Positions 24,306 to 35,534 of a stretch of DNA of 64,000 bases are shown piece by piece. The stretch lies in assembly GCA_023678885.1 (NCBI GenBank), contig CM042993.1:1386501-1450500 (forward strand). The letters are read 5' to 3'. Position numbers and translations under genes: made by a program. Within the stretch, counting starts at the first letter, position 1, and each line of letters begins with the position of its first letter. The notes beneath the pieces were generated by a model. The model searched no databases. It saw only the letters and a program-made list of their open reading frames with translations, and had not been told where the DNA came from. The stretch is from Pogostemon cablin. Taxonomy: Eukaryota > Streptophyta > Magnoliopsida > Lamiales > Lamiaceae.

Positions 24306-26809
24306 TGTCCGCTTGTGTACAATTTTTACCTTCACATAAACCGACACGATGGAGTTAAACCTTTTCTGGATTATTATTTTAGATTCCTCTGAAAGGCAAT
24401 AGGTACAATTTTGCTTTTGACTGGTCTTAATGAAAAGCCAACAACTCTCTTCCAATAATAAAATTCAGGGGTTAAATATCCTATAATATTCAGTACATTT
24501 TTTTGTTACTCCACAATTAGTAATAATTTTTAAATGTTTAAAATAATAAAAATATTCTTTAAATCGATTTAAAAGTTATAATGGAATCATATTAGTATAT
24601 ATACAATTAAGCCCTAAGGCCCTGTATATCAAATTATAAAAATATATATAATAAAGATATAAAAATATACAAGCGAATTAAAATTTTAAAAATGATCAGG
24701 CTTCATTACTTTTAAGAAATTAATTTCAAGCCAATTCTTAGCAGACCTGACTCACACATGATCAGGTCAATCCAAGTAACAGGTTATATATGGCTCACAT
24801 GTTATTTTAATTATAATATTTTATTAAAAGTAGTAGTTTATCTATATTTATAATGATTAATTTTAGTGTTATAAATTCTTATGTTTGTACTATTTATTTT
24901 TTTTATTTTACTTATAATTTAAAGTATTTTTGAATTATAAATATTTTTTTCATAAAATCTGAAATAAAATCTTAAATGAAGACTTAAAATATTTAATTAA
25001 AATTTAATGTGATTTTTAAAATTTATATACTCCATGTGTTATAGAAGTAACTGTCTAATTACGATAGTTATTTTTTTATTTTTAAAGCAATTACGATAGT
25101 TATTTAAAACGAAGTTTAATACTATAATATATTATATGTGCGTATATATTCTATATTTATGGTATATACATATATAATTAGCAAAATAAGTTTTTTATTA
25201 TAAAAAAATACAAATAATTCTCTCACCTACACGGATAGGTAAAATTATACTAATTCATTATTTCAATTAATTAATTAATATGTAATTATGTGCAGTATCT
25301 ATTATTAAAAGATATTATTAATTTATGTGACTCTTAATTATAAAATTGTGTAACTCTTTTTATTAAAATTGTACTATTGATTTTTAAGTTGAGCACAATT
25401 ATTTATTGATATAAAAATAAATTTATATAATATGCTAGTTTTTTTAGTATACTACACGGGATTTATTATTTAACTTTTTATTAAATTTATAATGTTAATT
25501 AATTTAACAATATATAATGGCTATATATGAACACAATAATATTTATGTTAGTTAAAGATTTAGTTAAAGTCTAACTTTATTTTTTGAAGAAAAATAAAAA
25601 AATACTAATGAAAAATGTATACTCTTTAGAACAAAATGATGTACCTTTATTAATTAAAATGTATACTCTTTATAATAAAACAATTTACCCTTACCCAAAA
25701 CTCCATCTATTTCAATTTACTTTAAAAAATAAAACATCACATTAATCTTATAACTTCAGCATTATATCTTAATTATAAATTGTCATCCTGACTCAATATA
25801 TTTTATAATTTAAGTACTACTCTACATAATTCTCAAAAAGTGAACTAATATTAAAAAAAAGATTTTTTTTAAATTTCGTATTTCTATATATAAATTAATA
25901 CAAGACGATGGGTGTATATAACAAATCAAATAAATATAATATATTATTTAATTCAACCAACTTTAAATTGGTAAGTCTTGCGTGAGACCGACGCACGTGA
26001 GACTATTTTCACTTTTAAAAATAGTTATCACTTTAATTATAAAACGTTATCACTTTCGTTATAAAATGTTATAACTTTTTATTTATATTAAAAATTACTC
26101 ATGAAATATTATTATCACTTTTTATTAATTTATTATCACTTTCTGATCGTCTCAGACTCACACTTACGTGATACGGTCTCACACACGTCTTTGCTCTTTA
26201 AATTTTAATCTTAAGTAAATAAACATGTACTATTATATAATAAATTAAATAATGATATCCCTTATAATTAAACTAGTACATATCTCGGATATCACATAAT
26301 TAAAAAATAAAAAATAAAATTTAAAATTAGTGATGTAAAAGTTTAAATTTAATACATATTGCAGTTTTAAATTCTTTATTTATTAAAATATATTTACATG
26401 TTATATAATAGGGCTGTCGAAAATTTTAAAATAAGACCTGCCTCATAAATATTTAATGAATAATAACTATCTCATGAAGTTTTACCTAATATTTTTATAT
26501 TATTTTGTATTCGTTTTATTAATTGTTCATGAATAGTATGACGGGTGAATATCACTTTGTGTAATTGTTTATAAAGGAAGGTGAAAATACATTAATAAAA
26601 AAGTGATAATACTATTTTATGAATAATTTATTTATAGTATAAAAAGTAATAATATTTTATATTGAAAGTGATAATTATTTTAAAAAGTAAAAAATAATCT
26701 CATTTGAAATGATCTCACACAAGATCTACAGTAAATAAATAACTAAATTAAATTGTAATAACAATTTTAAATTTTTAAAAATTAAATATAATTTCATGTT
26801 AATAAAAAT

Positions 26810-26842
<33 letters not shown>

Positions 26843-27100
26843 GATAATATACATTCTCTGCATAATTCCATGATTCGAATAGCGATAAAATATTTGTTTA
26901 TCAAGACTATAGTATTTATTTATTTATTTTCTGAAAAAAACGAGTACAAATTTACAGTCGTCTTCTCCAATCCCAGTCAAACACGAAGTCCGTCCGGTGT
27001 AAAACAGAGCCCACCATCCTCACAAAAATCTTTTTCAAACACACTCTAATTATTTCAGTTCCATCCTTTGAATTTTCACTCGCAGACCAGAAAGAGAGAG
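24306..27100. other. AT-rich spacer with diverged MITE-like repeats
   Basis: About 2.8 kb without supported genes. It includes a repeat near 25975-26200, bounded by GTGAGACCG and CGGTCTCACACACG with internal TATCACTTT units, and a related GTGATAAT-rich block near 26540-26730. An (AT)n run occurs at 26818-26842. Confidence 0.55.
25975..26200. mobile_element. MITE-like repeat with GTGAGACCG / CGGTCTCAC ends
   Basis: Inverted end motifs GCGTGAGACCG (25981) and ACGGTCTCACAC (26173) flank an AT-rich core of repeated TATCACTTT units. No clear target duplication is visible. Sister-like sequence occurs near 12530, 14600 and 62990. Confidence 0.4.
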
Positions 27101-27110
27101 AGAGAGAGAA
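27086..27110 (+). repeat. GA repeat in the BIR2 5' leader
   Basis: An AGAGAGAG run lies about 55 bp before the ATG. GA runs in plant 5' UTRs can bind BPC/GAGA factors; that role here is speculative. Confidence 0.5.
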
Positions 27111-27162
27111 ACAATGCCTCCCCAATAATCTCCACGCATACCACCTCCTTTATCAAACAGCG

Positions 27163-28977
27163 ATGAATCTACAGCTTCTTCGAACCAGATCGCTCATCTT
27201 TACTCCGCTGTTGATTTCCCTCCTTTTCTCCTTTTCCTCCGCCGAAGACGATATCAGGTGCTTGCAGGAAGTTAAAAGCTCGTTGCAAGATCCGAATGCG
27301 AGGCTGACTTCATGGATATTCCCCAACACTTCCGGCGGAGTCATCTGCAAATTGGCCGGAGTCACCTGCTGGAATGACCAGGAGAATCGGGTCATAAAGT
27401 TGGAATTTCGAGGATTTGGCCTCTCTGGGGTTATTCCGGATTCTCTTCGCCTCTGTCACAACCTCCAAACCCTAGATCTCAACGGTAACTCTATCTCCGG
27501 TTCGATACCTAAGCAAATCTGTACTTGGCTTCCATATTTGGTGACTCTCGATTTATCGGGAAATGCTTTAATCGGTGAAATACCGGAGGATCTTGCTGAT
27601 TGCGCTTATTTAAACACCTTAATTTTAGATGATAATAAGTTATCTGGCGTTATTCCGTATCAGTTATCGAACTTAGGGCGGTTGAAAAAGTTCTCTGTCG
27701 CCAACAATGAATTATATGGTAGAGTACCTTCGTTTAACTATAAGTTGGATCTTAATTTTGATGGGAACAAAGGTCTTTGTGGTGAGCCATTGGGAAAATG
27801 TGGGGGATTGAGTAAGAAGAGCTTAGCAATTATTATTGCGGCAGGGGTTTTTGGTGCAGCAGCTTCATTGTTGCTTGGATTTGGTTTGTGGTGGATGTAT
27901 TTTATGAGGATGAGTGAGAGGAGCAAGAAAGGGTATGGCATTGGGAGAGGAGATGATGGAAGTGATTGGGTTGGGATATTGAGAGCTCATAAGCTCACAC
28001 AGGTTACATTGTTTCAGAAGCCCATTGTTAAGGTTAAGTTATCGGATCTGTTGATGGCGACAAACAATTTTAGTAGAGAGAACGTTATAGTCTCGAGTAG
28101 GACAGGGACAACTTACAAGGCTGTTTTGCCGGATGGATCAGTGCTTGCGATCAAACGGCTTAGTCAGTGTAAAATGGGGGAGAAACAGTTTAGGATGGAG
28201 ATGAATAGGTTGGGGCAGTTAAGGCATCCAAATTTGGTGCCACTTCTGGGGTTTTGCTTTGTGGAGGAAGAGAAGCTCTTGATTTACAAGTACTTATCGA
28301 ATGGGACTCTTGGTTCGATGTTGGGAGGAAATGCTAGCGAACTGGATTGGCCAACTAGGTTTAGGATTGCACTAGGGGCTGCAAGAGGGCTTGCCTGGCT
28401 TCATCATGGTTGTCACCCTCCGATCTTGCATCAGAATATCAGCTCAAATGTGGTTCTTCTTGACGAGGATTTTGATGCTAGGATAATGGATTTTGGATTG
28501 GCAACACTCTTGACTTCATCAGAGTGTAATGAGAGCAGTTTTGTGTTTGGGGATGCAGGGGAAATCGGATATGTTGCTCCAGAGTATTCGAGTACAATGG
28601 TAGCTTCTCTAAAGGGGGATGCTTATAGTTTGGGGGTGGTACTTCTTGAATTGGCCTCTGGACTAAAGCCTCTTGATGACCGTTTGGCAGAGGAAGTCTC
28701 CAAGGGTAATTTAGTCGACTGGGTGAAGCAGCTCTCCAGTTCTGGTCGGATCAAAGATGCTATGGACAAACGGTTATGTGGGAAGGGGCACGACGAGGAC
28801 ATTATGAAGTTCTTGAGAATCGCTTGTAATTGTGTGGTTTCTCAGCCCAAGAACAGGTGGACGATGTATCAAGTTTATGAATCGCTTAAAACCATGGCTG
28901 AGGAACATGGTTTTTCGGAGCATTACGATGAATTCCCATTGTTGTTTGGGAAACAAGAATCGATCAGTCCACTCTGA
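27163..28977 (+). CDS. BIR2: BIR2-type LRR receptor-like pseudokinase
   Basis: A single exon of 604 aa, about the length of Arabidopsis BIR2. Order: signal peptide 1-27; LRR N-cap with paired Cys; about five LRRs (72-195), for example LQTLDLNGNSISGSIP; juxtamembrane Cys (CGEPLGKCGG); a transmembrane helix at about 221-248; kinase-like domain 300-580. The nucleotide-binding Lys is kept (LAIKRL, K331) and so is DFG (443-445). The catalytic HRD is replaced by HQN (423-425) and the glycine-rich loop is altered (SSRTGT), so this is a probable pseudokinase. BIR proteins bind BAK1 and hold it away from immune receptors at the plasma membrane. The neighbouring CLE25-type gene matches the Arabidopsis BIR2 locus. 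Other BIR paralogues are the main alternative. Confidence 0.93.
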   Translation: MNLQLLRTRSLIFTPLLISLLFSFSSAEDDIRCLQEVKSSLQDPNARLTSWIFPNTSGGVICKLAGVTCWNDQENRVIKLEFRGFGLSGVIPDSLRLCHNLQTLDLNGNSISGSIPKQICTWLPYLVTLDLSGNALIGEIPEDLADCAYLNTLILDDNKLSGVIPYQLSNLGRLKKFSVANNELYGRVPSFNYKLDLNFDGNKGLCGEPLGKCGGLSKKSLAIIIAAGVFGAAASLLLGFGLWWMYFMRMSERSKKGYGIGRGDDGSDWVGILRAHKLTQVTLFQKPIVKVKLSDLLMATNNFSRENVIVSSRTGTTYKAVLPDGSVLAIKRLSQCKMGEKQFRMEMNRLGQLRHPNLVPLLGFCFVEEEKLLIYKYLSNGTLGSMLGGNASELDWPTRFRIALGAARGLAWLHHGCHPPILHQNISSNVVLLDEDFDARIMDFGLATLLTSSECNESSFVFGDAGEIGYVAPEYSSTMVASLKGDAYSLGVVLLELASGLKPLDDRLAEEVSKGNLVDWVKQLSSSGRIKDAMDKRLCGKGHDEDIMKFLRIACNCVVSQPKNRWTMYQVYESLKTMAEEHGFSEHYDEFPLLFGKQESISPL

Positions 28978-29442
28978 CCAGTAAAGGTTTTGATTCTTGC
29001 ACTTCTTCATCTTGTTGTTAGTTATGAAAAGCTAATTGTGTGATGAACATCTTAATTTGCTTACTTAAGTAAATAAGCAAATCCCACGTGTGCTAAATAT
29101 TGATGTATAATAGCTCACCTGCCTTAATTGCTTACATTCTTATTGCTTGTAATTTGCTGTAATAAAAGTTCTCTGTATGGTTCATAAGTATTCAAATGTA
29201 GTATTTACTATATTTTGCTATTCTGATGTCACTCAATTCATTGTTGATCATATTGTCATTCCAGGCATGCATGCATTATTATTATATTTTTAAAAATAAC
29301 AGACTAAGTAGGATAATTTTGTGGGGTGGGATTTTTTTATCTCTATATGTTTCTTATAATTGTGGCATTTTGATGAATGCAGCAAACATATGTTATTTGT
29401 CAAATATATTTGATTCTCTTACCCATTGTATTAAGTATTATT

Positions 29443-29649
29443 CTCTCTCCATCTAAAAGTCATCATTTTACTATCATTTTACTATATTAAGCGTCTTATC
29501 CAAATGTCCACATTTCCCACTTTTAGTAAAAAGGTACAATGTGTGGCCCACCACTCACTACTAATACAATTACCCACTACTCATAAAATAATAACTCTTT
29601 AATCTATGAACAAAAAGCAACCAGTGATGTTTGGGTGGGACGGAAGGAG
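29443..29649. mobile_element. Stowaway-like MITE
   Basis: The left end CTCTCTCCATCTAAAAGTCA is a diverged inverse of the right end GGGTGGGACGGAAGGAG (29633-29649). The interior lacks coding capacity. TA flanks only the right end clearly. Confidence 0.55.
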
Positions 29650-29689
29650 TAACTATTAAGTGTTGGCTAATTATACATTAAAAACAAAA

Positions 29690-29935
29690 ATGTATACGAT
29701 TTAATTGTTAGTTTTTAATGAAAAATTGAGTGTAAAAAAACATACAATTATTAAAAAAAATGTATACACTATTGAATAAAAAGTTATACATATATGGATG
29801 CTAGTTTTTTTAAAGAAAAATTTAGTGTGAAAAAAGTATATAATTATTAAGAAACACGCATACAAAATAGAATAACATGTATACAAAATAAAATAAAAAA
29901 TTATACACATGGTGCACCTAATATCAACTCTTAAC
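29690..29935. repeat. Repeat family C, copy 2 (inverted relative to copy 1)
   Basis: The reverse complement matches 17683-17935: shared blocks include TATGTGTATAACTTTTTATT, GTATACATG, AATAATTGTATA and TTTTTCATTAAAAA. It ends TGGTGCACC on the right but lacks the terminal 28-bp palindrome. Confidence 0.65.
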
Positions 29936-31747
29936 TCTTAAGTGTTAGCTTCATTTTTTATTCTAAATTTTTTAATGAAACAAGAAAAATCCCTTGTGAA
30001 AGCTCCACATTTTGACGGCATTTGTGGAAAATTATTCTCATTAAAAATAATAGGGTGGAAAAGAACATTCTCCCTTGTTTTAAGACTATAACTTAGAAAC
30101 TGTGACATTTCTCTTGTATTATAGTATCACTAATATTTAAAAAAGAAAAAAAAAACAACGAAAAAAAAAAGAAAGAAAGAGGAAAAATTGTTGGGCTTAT
30201 CATCAGAAATAATAGGTTAGCCCAATTCAAAAGATGATTAGCCTATATTAAAAAATAACACCCCTTCATCTAGGGTGTTCGTGTCATCTAGTTTCGTTAT
30301 TTTAATTATACTTCAAAGATTGTATTTTGGTTGTCATATATACTGAAATATCGTATATCGTTGTCACATATATATATATGTAACATATCATTTTGTATTA
30401 TTATTATTATTATTATTGTTGTCTTTGAATCAGAAATTGGCGTATATAATGGGTTCGAATTTCAATTTCCCATCACAATCACAGCCATATTAAGGACACT
30501 TTTAATTTCTGCTTTTATTGATTATATCCATGGCCTGTAAATATAAAAGGTTAAAAAAAGAATTACACGTCCAACTCTTTAGCTTTTGGCAACATCTAGA
30601 TAATCATATTTGCCTCTGTAAAACTTTTGTTATTGTTAAAGTAAATCATGAATTTCACTTTTAATATTTTAGAAAGAAAAAAAAAATTAATTGAGGACGT
30701 GGGCTTTGTGCCTCCCATGCAACAAAAAAGAGGAGCCCACCATAGTTTGAACCACTTCCACTTTGGACTTCTTGAAACAATCAAAATCAACCCACAAAAA
30801 AGAAAGAAAAAAAAAGTATTGCTATGAAACCAAATGAGAATATCCATTACCTTTTGTTTTTTTCATTTTTATTACTATTGTAGGTAATCATATTGCTCCA
30901 CGCTAATTCATTTCATTATCCATCAATTAGCCCTTTATCCAAAAAATATGAGATCATTCTTTTCATTTGATCTAAATCTCAACCCCCTTTGCTAAGTAAA
31001 CACAATTCTTGCAAATTTGCAATGTTAAAAAAAAAAAAACTACTATTCTACTATTGTTACATTAAATCATTTAGTCTACATTCAATATAAAATTATCCTA
31101 TAAAAATGTGTGTGCATACATATAAAGGTTTAAAAAACCCCCTAAATTTGAGGGCCTAGTTAGCCAAAATAATGCAAAATTTAGCAAAATCAAAGGAGGT
31201 ATTTTGGAAAGAAGAGCCCCTTTATTTTAGGCCATGCAGTGGAAGGGGCTTTATTAGGGAACACAACCAATTCAAAAATAACATAAAGTAAAGGACAATA
31301 TCCCTTTATTGCATGAGCATGCTATTGCACAAAAATATGTCCAATTTTTACTCTATTGTCGGATCTGCACAATTTCACAATGCACCATACTAGTACAACC
31401 CAATACAGCAGAAGGTACAAGCTGTATGTATGAATGTCATTTTTTTACTGATATGGACAGGGTGATAAGGAGTAGTAGAAGATCTTGTTTGTTGTTAACA
31501 ACCAAAACAAATTTCAAGAAATACCTCTGTAAAAGGCTTTGTACTCTTACACACAAGAGCCTTCCATGGATGTACTTACTACTTACCAAAAGATAGCCCT
31601 CATTCTTAATACATTCAATCATAACTTGTTTAAATTTTATCTTCACAATTATATATATATAATATGTATGTAACCTTCTTTCCCACTTCACATGATTGCA
31701 GAGAATTAATAATGGAGTTGCTCTGTTTTCTTGAACCACAACTATGT

Positions 31748-32098
31748 TCATGTTGGTGGTAGACTAGTTGTCCCTATTCTCCTGAAATTACACATAACAT
31801 GTATAATGTATGTATAAATATATATATATATATTTATAAGTGAAATACTGAAATTAATATTAGAGAATGGATGATACCTGTTATGAATGGGATCAGGGCC
31901 ATTGGGCACTCTTCTCTTGCTAACAGAATTGAGATGATGAAGAAGGCCTCTTTTCTCAATCTCCATCTCTTTCATGGATGAAGAAACTGTAATAATACCC
32001 CTTGTCTTAAAAGCTGAACTCACAAGAAGAAAATAACACAAAAAACTCGTGAACAAAGCAGCACTCACACCCTTTCTACAACAACCCATCCTCACCAA
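31748..32098 (-). CDS. CLE25: CLE25-type CLE signalling peptide precursor
   Basis: Two exons, 31878-32098 and 31748-31781, encode 84 aa. An N-terminal signal sequence (hydrophobic SAALFTSFLCYFLLVSSAF) is followed by a variable linker. The 12-residue CLE motif RRVPNGPDPIHN then sits near the C-terminus, preceded by SVSK and followed by RRIGTTSLPPT. As I recall it, Arabidopsis CLE25 has RKVPNGPDPIHN with the same SK before and a similar short tail, so one conservative Lys-to-Arg change separates them. CLE25 is a secreted peptide linked to vascular and drought signalling through receptor kinases. The intron interrupts the Arg codon just after the peptide, is 96 nt long, and contains no in-frame stop. 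Neighbouring BIR2 and methyltransferase genes match the Arabidopsis locus. Confidence 0.93.
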   Translation of the reverse strand: MVRMGCCRKGVSAALFTSFLCYFLLVSSAFKTRGIITVSSSMKEMEIEKRGLLHHLNSVSKRRVPNGPDPIHNRYHPFSNINFSISLINIYIYIYTYIIHVMCNFRRIGTTSLPPT

Positions 32099-34085
32099 CC
32101 AACTAAAACCCGACTCTTGGTTTCGTTTAACTCATCGTGTTCGTATCGTTGTCGTGTTAGATAAATCAAGAGTAGAAGAAGGTTTGTCTTTATTTTCAGC
32201 AGAGAAGAAGTTAGGAGGAGGTTTTAGAGTTGATTATGTTGAAGAAATAGTTGAAGTTGTTGTGTTAAATTTGGGGCCTCTCTATGGTTGATTGGTCCAC
32301 CCAAGAATTCTCCCTTTATGTTGGCGTGTTCAATTTTATGGGAAATAAAATGGGACCTCTCTCTCTCTACATCTCTATTCCTTCATTTATATTCACTCTA
32401 ATGAGGAATTTCTTTGATTTTTGTGCCACATTTATTAGTAGTTATTTGAGGATATGTTAATATAGCCACCCAAATTATTTGTGAAATGATTAATTAATTA
32501 ATTAATATGGTTTTTAGAAAATGGATCCACAAATGAGGCCCCCTATTGGTCCACACCTGTTTAGAAATTGTTAATGAGGTATATTTTAATAAAGTAGAGT
32601 GGGAGCTTGTATCTTTAATACTCCCTCCGTCCCAGGTAATGAGGGCCGGAGACTTTATATTAACTATAAGGTCTCCGGCCCTCATTACCTGGGACGGAGG
32701 GAGTATAATTTTTTCCACTTTGAAAGAAAAATAATAATACTAGTAAAAAAATATAAAAAAAAAGTTCATCTTAGCTTAGTATATATAACCCATGATGAAG
32801 CTTGAGAGTTGAGAACTAAAGGTCTAATTATTGGCATCTCTTGCAATATTTAATTTCTTAATTAGATGAACAAAAGCAAATGTAATCTTTTATTTATTCT
32901 AAACAAAACCATATTATCATTATATCATCTTCCCATTAATTGAAATTATTTCTTATAATCTCATAACTCCAAAAGAAGATGGAAAAATGGCTTAGGAATA
33001 GAGGAATATCTCATTAAGTCACATAGAAATGTTTGTATATATACATGTAGAGTTGAATGTGAATGATGTAATCAAGTCTTGAATAAGAAGATAGATGCAA
33101 ATTAACTATTCACTGGCTAGTTCCCCCTTTATTACAGTTGTGTGGTCCTAAAATGAAACAGCTTTGTTTTAGATTCAAAAGAGATCCCAATTAAAGCAAA
33201 TCAAAGGCACAGAGAGATTTATAAGATGATGATATATATTGGTGAACTGATAAGAAGAGATAAGTGTAATCTAACATGAAACTGGAATATATATAGTGTA
33301 TAAGAATCAAATGCATATTCATGCAGGTGGTTTCTTACATCGCACGTCTACTTTCTTTGGAAGAATTAATATTATTAATTAGTAAATAAAGAGAGGGACT
33401 GATATGTATGTTCCTGCAATGATACTCAAAGTATATACTCATCCTTTGCTTTCAAAAAAAAAAGTATATACTCATCCTCAAGCTTCTTAATTTAGGGGAT
33501 ATATATGCCCAACAAAAACTAAAAAAACAACCACCATTTTAATTATTTAAACACCATTTAGTTTATTTCTAAATGAAAACTATAAAATTCTGTGTGTAAT
33601 ACTACATTATATGTATTCCAGGGGAATAAAAATCACATATAGAGTTTGAATTATGTTTAAGTGACTAATTAAAATATTATAATTGGACTAATGTATCTTG
33701 AAGTAGGCTTGGTTTAGACTTTAGAGAATAGGGAGAATTTTTCAATATTATACAATAATAACGTAACTAGCTATATAATTGTACACTAAAACAAAATTTT
33801 TTATTTATTTTTTATAATAATAATGTGTGTGTATGTATTAGTACAAGTTTATTAGTTAGAGTGAATTTGTTGTCGTTGAACTTTTTATATATCCTAACAT
33901 CACGACTATATTACTTAAAAAATATATCATATCTACGTCTAAATCACTTGCTTACAATATCAAAGTGGGAGGAATCTCATTAATATTTATGCAAGGGGTA
34001 ATGGGATATAGTGATATTTCAAATACTAATAATAATTTATTTTCCGTCGTATTTATTTGAAAAAAAAGAAGAGAAGAATTGTTGC
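32099..34085. other. Divergent spacer between CLE25 and RPS15
   Basis: It holds the CLE25 promoter and a perfect Stowaway hairpin (32621-32703). The rest is AT-rich with no supported gene. The plus-strand frame at 32049-32291 is antisense to the CLE25 first exon and promoter and is rejected. Confidence 0.6.
32621..32703. mobile_element. Very young Stowaway MITE, perfect hairpin
   Basis: The 83-bp element starts CTCCCTCCGTCCC and ends GGGACGGAGGGAG, flanked by TA on both sides. The arms (32618-32653 and 32671-32706, including flanking bases) are perfectly complementary over 36 bp around a 17-bp loop. It lies 523 bp upstream of the CLE25 start codon. Perfect arms imply recent insertion or gene conversion. 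A transcript would fold into a long hairpin. Confidence 0.9.
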
Positions 34086-34096
34086 ATATTACCTAT

Positions 34097-34248
34097 TGGG
34101 CTTCTATTGAAATTTTTTCTGGTAAAGGCAGGCCCATGGATTTTCCGGCCCATTATATAAAATAGATCCAGTTTATTGAAGTATTTCTTAGAACCATATA
34201 AATCTTCACATCCTCCAAAATATCGGAATACCTGCCTTAGAAACCCTA
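34097..34248 (+). promoter_or_regulatory. RPS15 promoter: site II motifs and telo-box
   Basis: TGGGCT at 34097, GGCCCA at 34131 and 34147, and a telo-box AAACCCTA at 34241-34248 precede the ATG at 34286. This combination is typical of plant ribosomal protein genes, where TCP factors and Pur-alpha/telo-box proteins drive expression in dividing cells. Confidence 0.75.
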
Positions 34249-34285
34249 GTGAGCATCGCCGTCAGCTCAGCGTTAATCTTCAACA

Positions 34286-35534
34286 ATGGTAATTGGTCCT
34301 CCAGTGTGCTCGAAGAATGCGTGATTCTTTCCCCTTTTCTGAAATGTGTTTGTTTGTGCTCAGGCGGATGTCGAAACCGAGGTGGCGGCGGGGCAGCCGA
34401 AGAAGAGAACGTTCAAGAAGTTCAGCTTTAGGGGCGTCGATCTGGATGCTCTCCTTGATATGTCCACTGATGATCTCGTCAAGCTCCTCAGTGCGCGTGC
34501 CAGAAGAAGGTGAATTTGAATTTCTTTCTGCAGATTTCGTTAATAATTTTATATGAGGTACTTTAAACCCTAAATTGAAATCGATTGCCGTTGGTTGATT
34601 TTGCCTTTGCCTTTGCCTTTGCCTTTTGGATTTCGATTATGTCAGACAGCGTTTTTTTTTTAAATTATTATTTATAATTTAGCCATGAGCATTGTAGAGT
34701 GCGCGGCAATGTGTAGTTATCTGAGTTTTGGAATGATATTCATTATGTTTGCCATTGCTTTTTATAAATGGGCCTAGATTAAAATGTTACATCATCCTCT
34801 ATTCTTTTATATTTCATTTGTTTTGGAATGGTTTTGATCAATCCTACAGTATTGGATTTGACATTGTGTTCACTCAAATTTCATGCATAATTGTTTAGGT
34901 TCCAGAGAGGTCTCAAGAGGAAGCCAATGGCTTTGATCAAAAAGCTGCGTACGGCGGTAAGTGATCATGATTCTGACTTCTAATTACCTGTGGCATGTTC
35001 TATTCATCTGTTTGAGTTCCATAAATTATCTTATTGATGACTCAATCCAATCTCTTATGCTTCAATCTTTGGTTTGTAATTAAAATTATTATACATTAGA
35101 CCATCATAATCACATTTACAGTCTACATTGAGGAGTCAAAATATTTCAGACAACAATTGTAGTAAAAGAGAACATTATCTTGCTATTATACATTAGACCA
35201 GTTCATTTTTCTAATGGATTGTTTTGTTAGTGACAAAATTTTGAGCCTTCATATCTAATAATTGTGTTAAACGAAAAACTTGTAGAAACGTGAGGCTCCA
35301 CCAGGTGAGAAGCCTGCTCTTGTGAGAACACATCTACGTAATATGATCATCGTACCAGAAATGATTGGTAGTGTGCTCGGAGTCTACAACGGGAAGACAT
35401 TTAACCCTGTTGAAATAAAGCCAGAAATGATTGGACACTATCTTGCTGAATTTTCCATCTCTTACAAACCTGTTAAGCACGGGCGACCCGGTATTGGGGC
35501 TACCCACTCCTCAAGGTTTATTCCTCTCAAGTGA
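34286..35534 (+). CDS. RPS15: 40S ribosomal protein S15 (uS19)
   Basis: Four exons: 34286-34288 (only the ATG), 34364-34509, 34899-34956 and 35286-35534. The CDS is 456 nt (151 aa). The protein begins MADVETEVAAGQPKKRTFKK and continues with SFRGVDLDALLDM, LKRKPMALIKKLRTAKREAP, HLRNMIIVPEMIGSVLGVYN and a C-terminal HGRPGIGATHSSRFIPLK, all typical of eukaryotic S15. It is a structural protein of the small subunit near the decoding-centre head. An intron directly after the start codon is common in plant ribosomal protein genes. The length matches the family. Confidence 0.97.

Larger units (their letters stand above)
28978..31747. other. Spacer between convergent BIR2 and CLE25 genes
   Basis: No other gene is supported. 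It contains the BIR2 3' UTR, a Stowaway-like MITE (29443-29649), family C repeat copy 2 (29690-29935), a (TTA)n tract near 30398-30416, and A-runs. The plus-strand open frame at 31309 and the minus-strand frame at 31437 lack domain signals. Confidence 0.6.

Noticed and set aside
32049..32291. 80-aa plus-strand open frame
   Set aside because: It is antisense to the CLE25 first exon and leader; the minus-strand reading has a signal peptide and CLE motif.
34590..34626. TTGCC(T) short tandem repeat in RPS15 intron 2
   Set aside because: A simple four-unit repeat with no sign of function.
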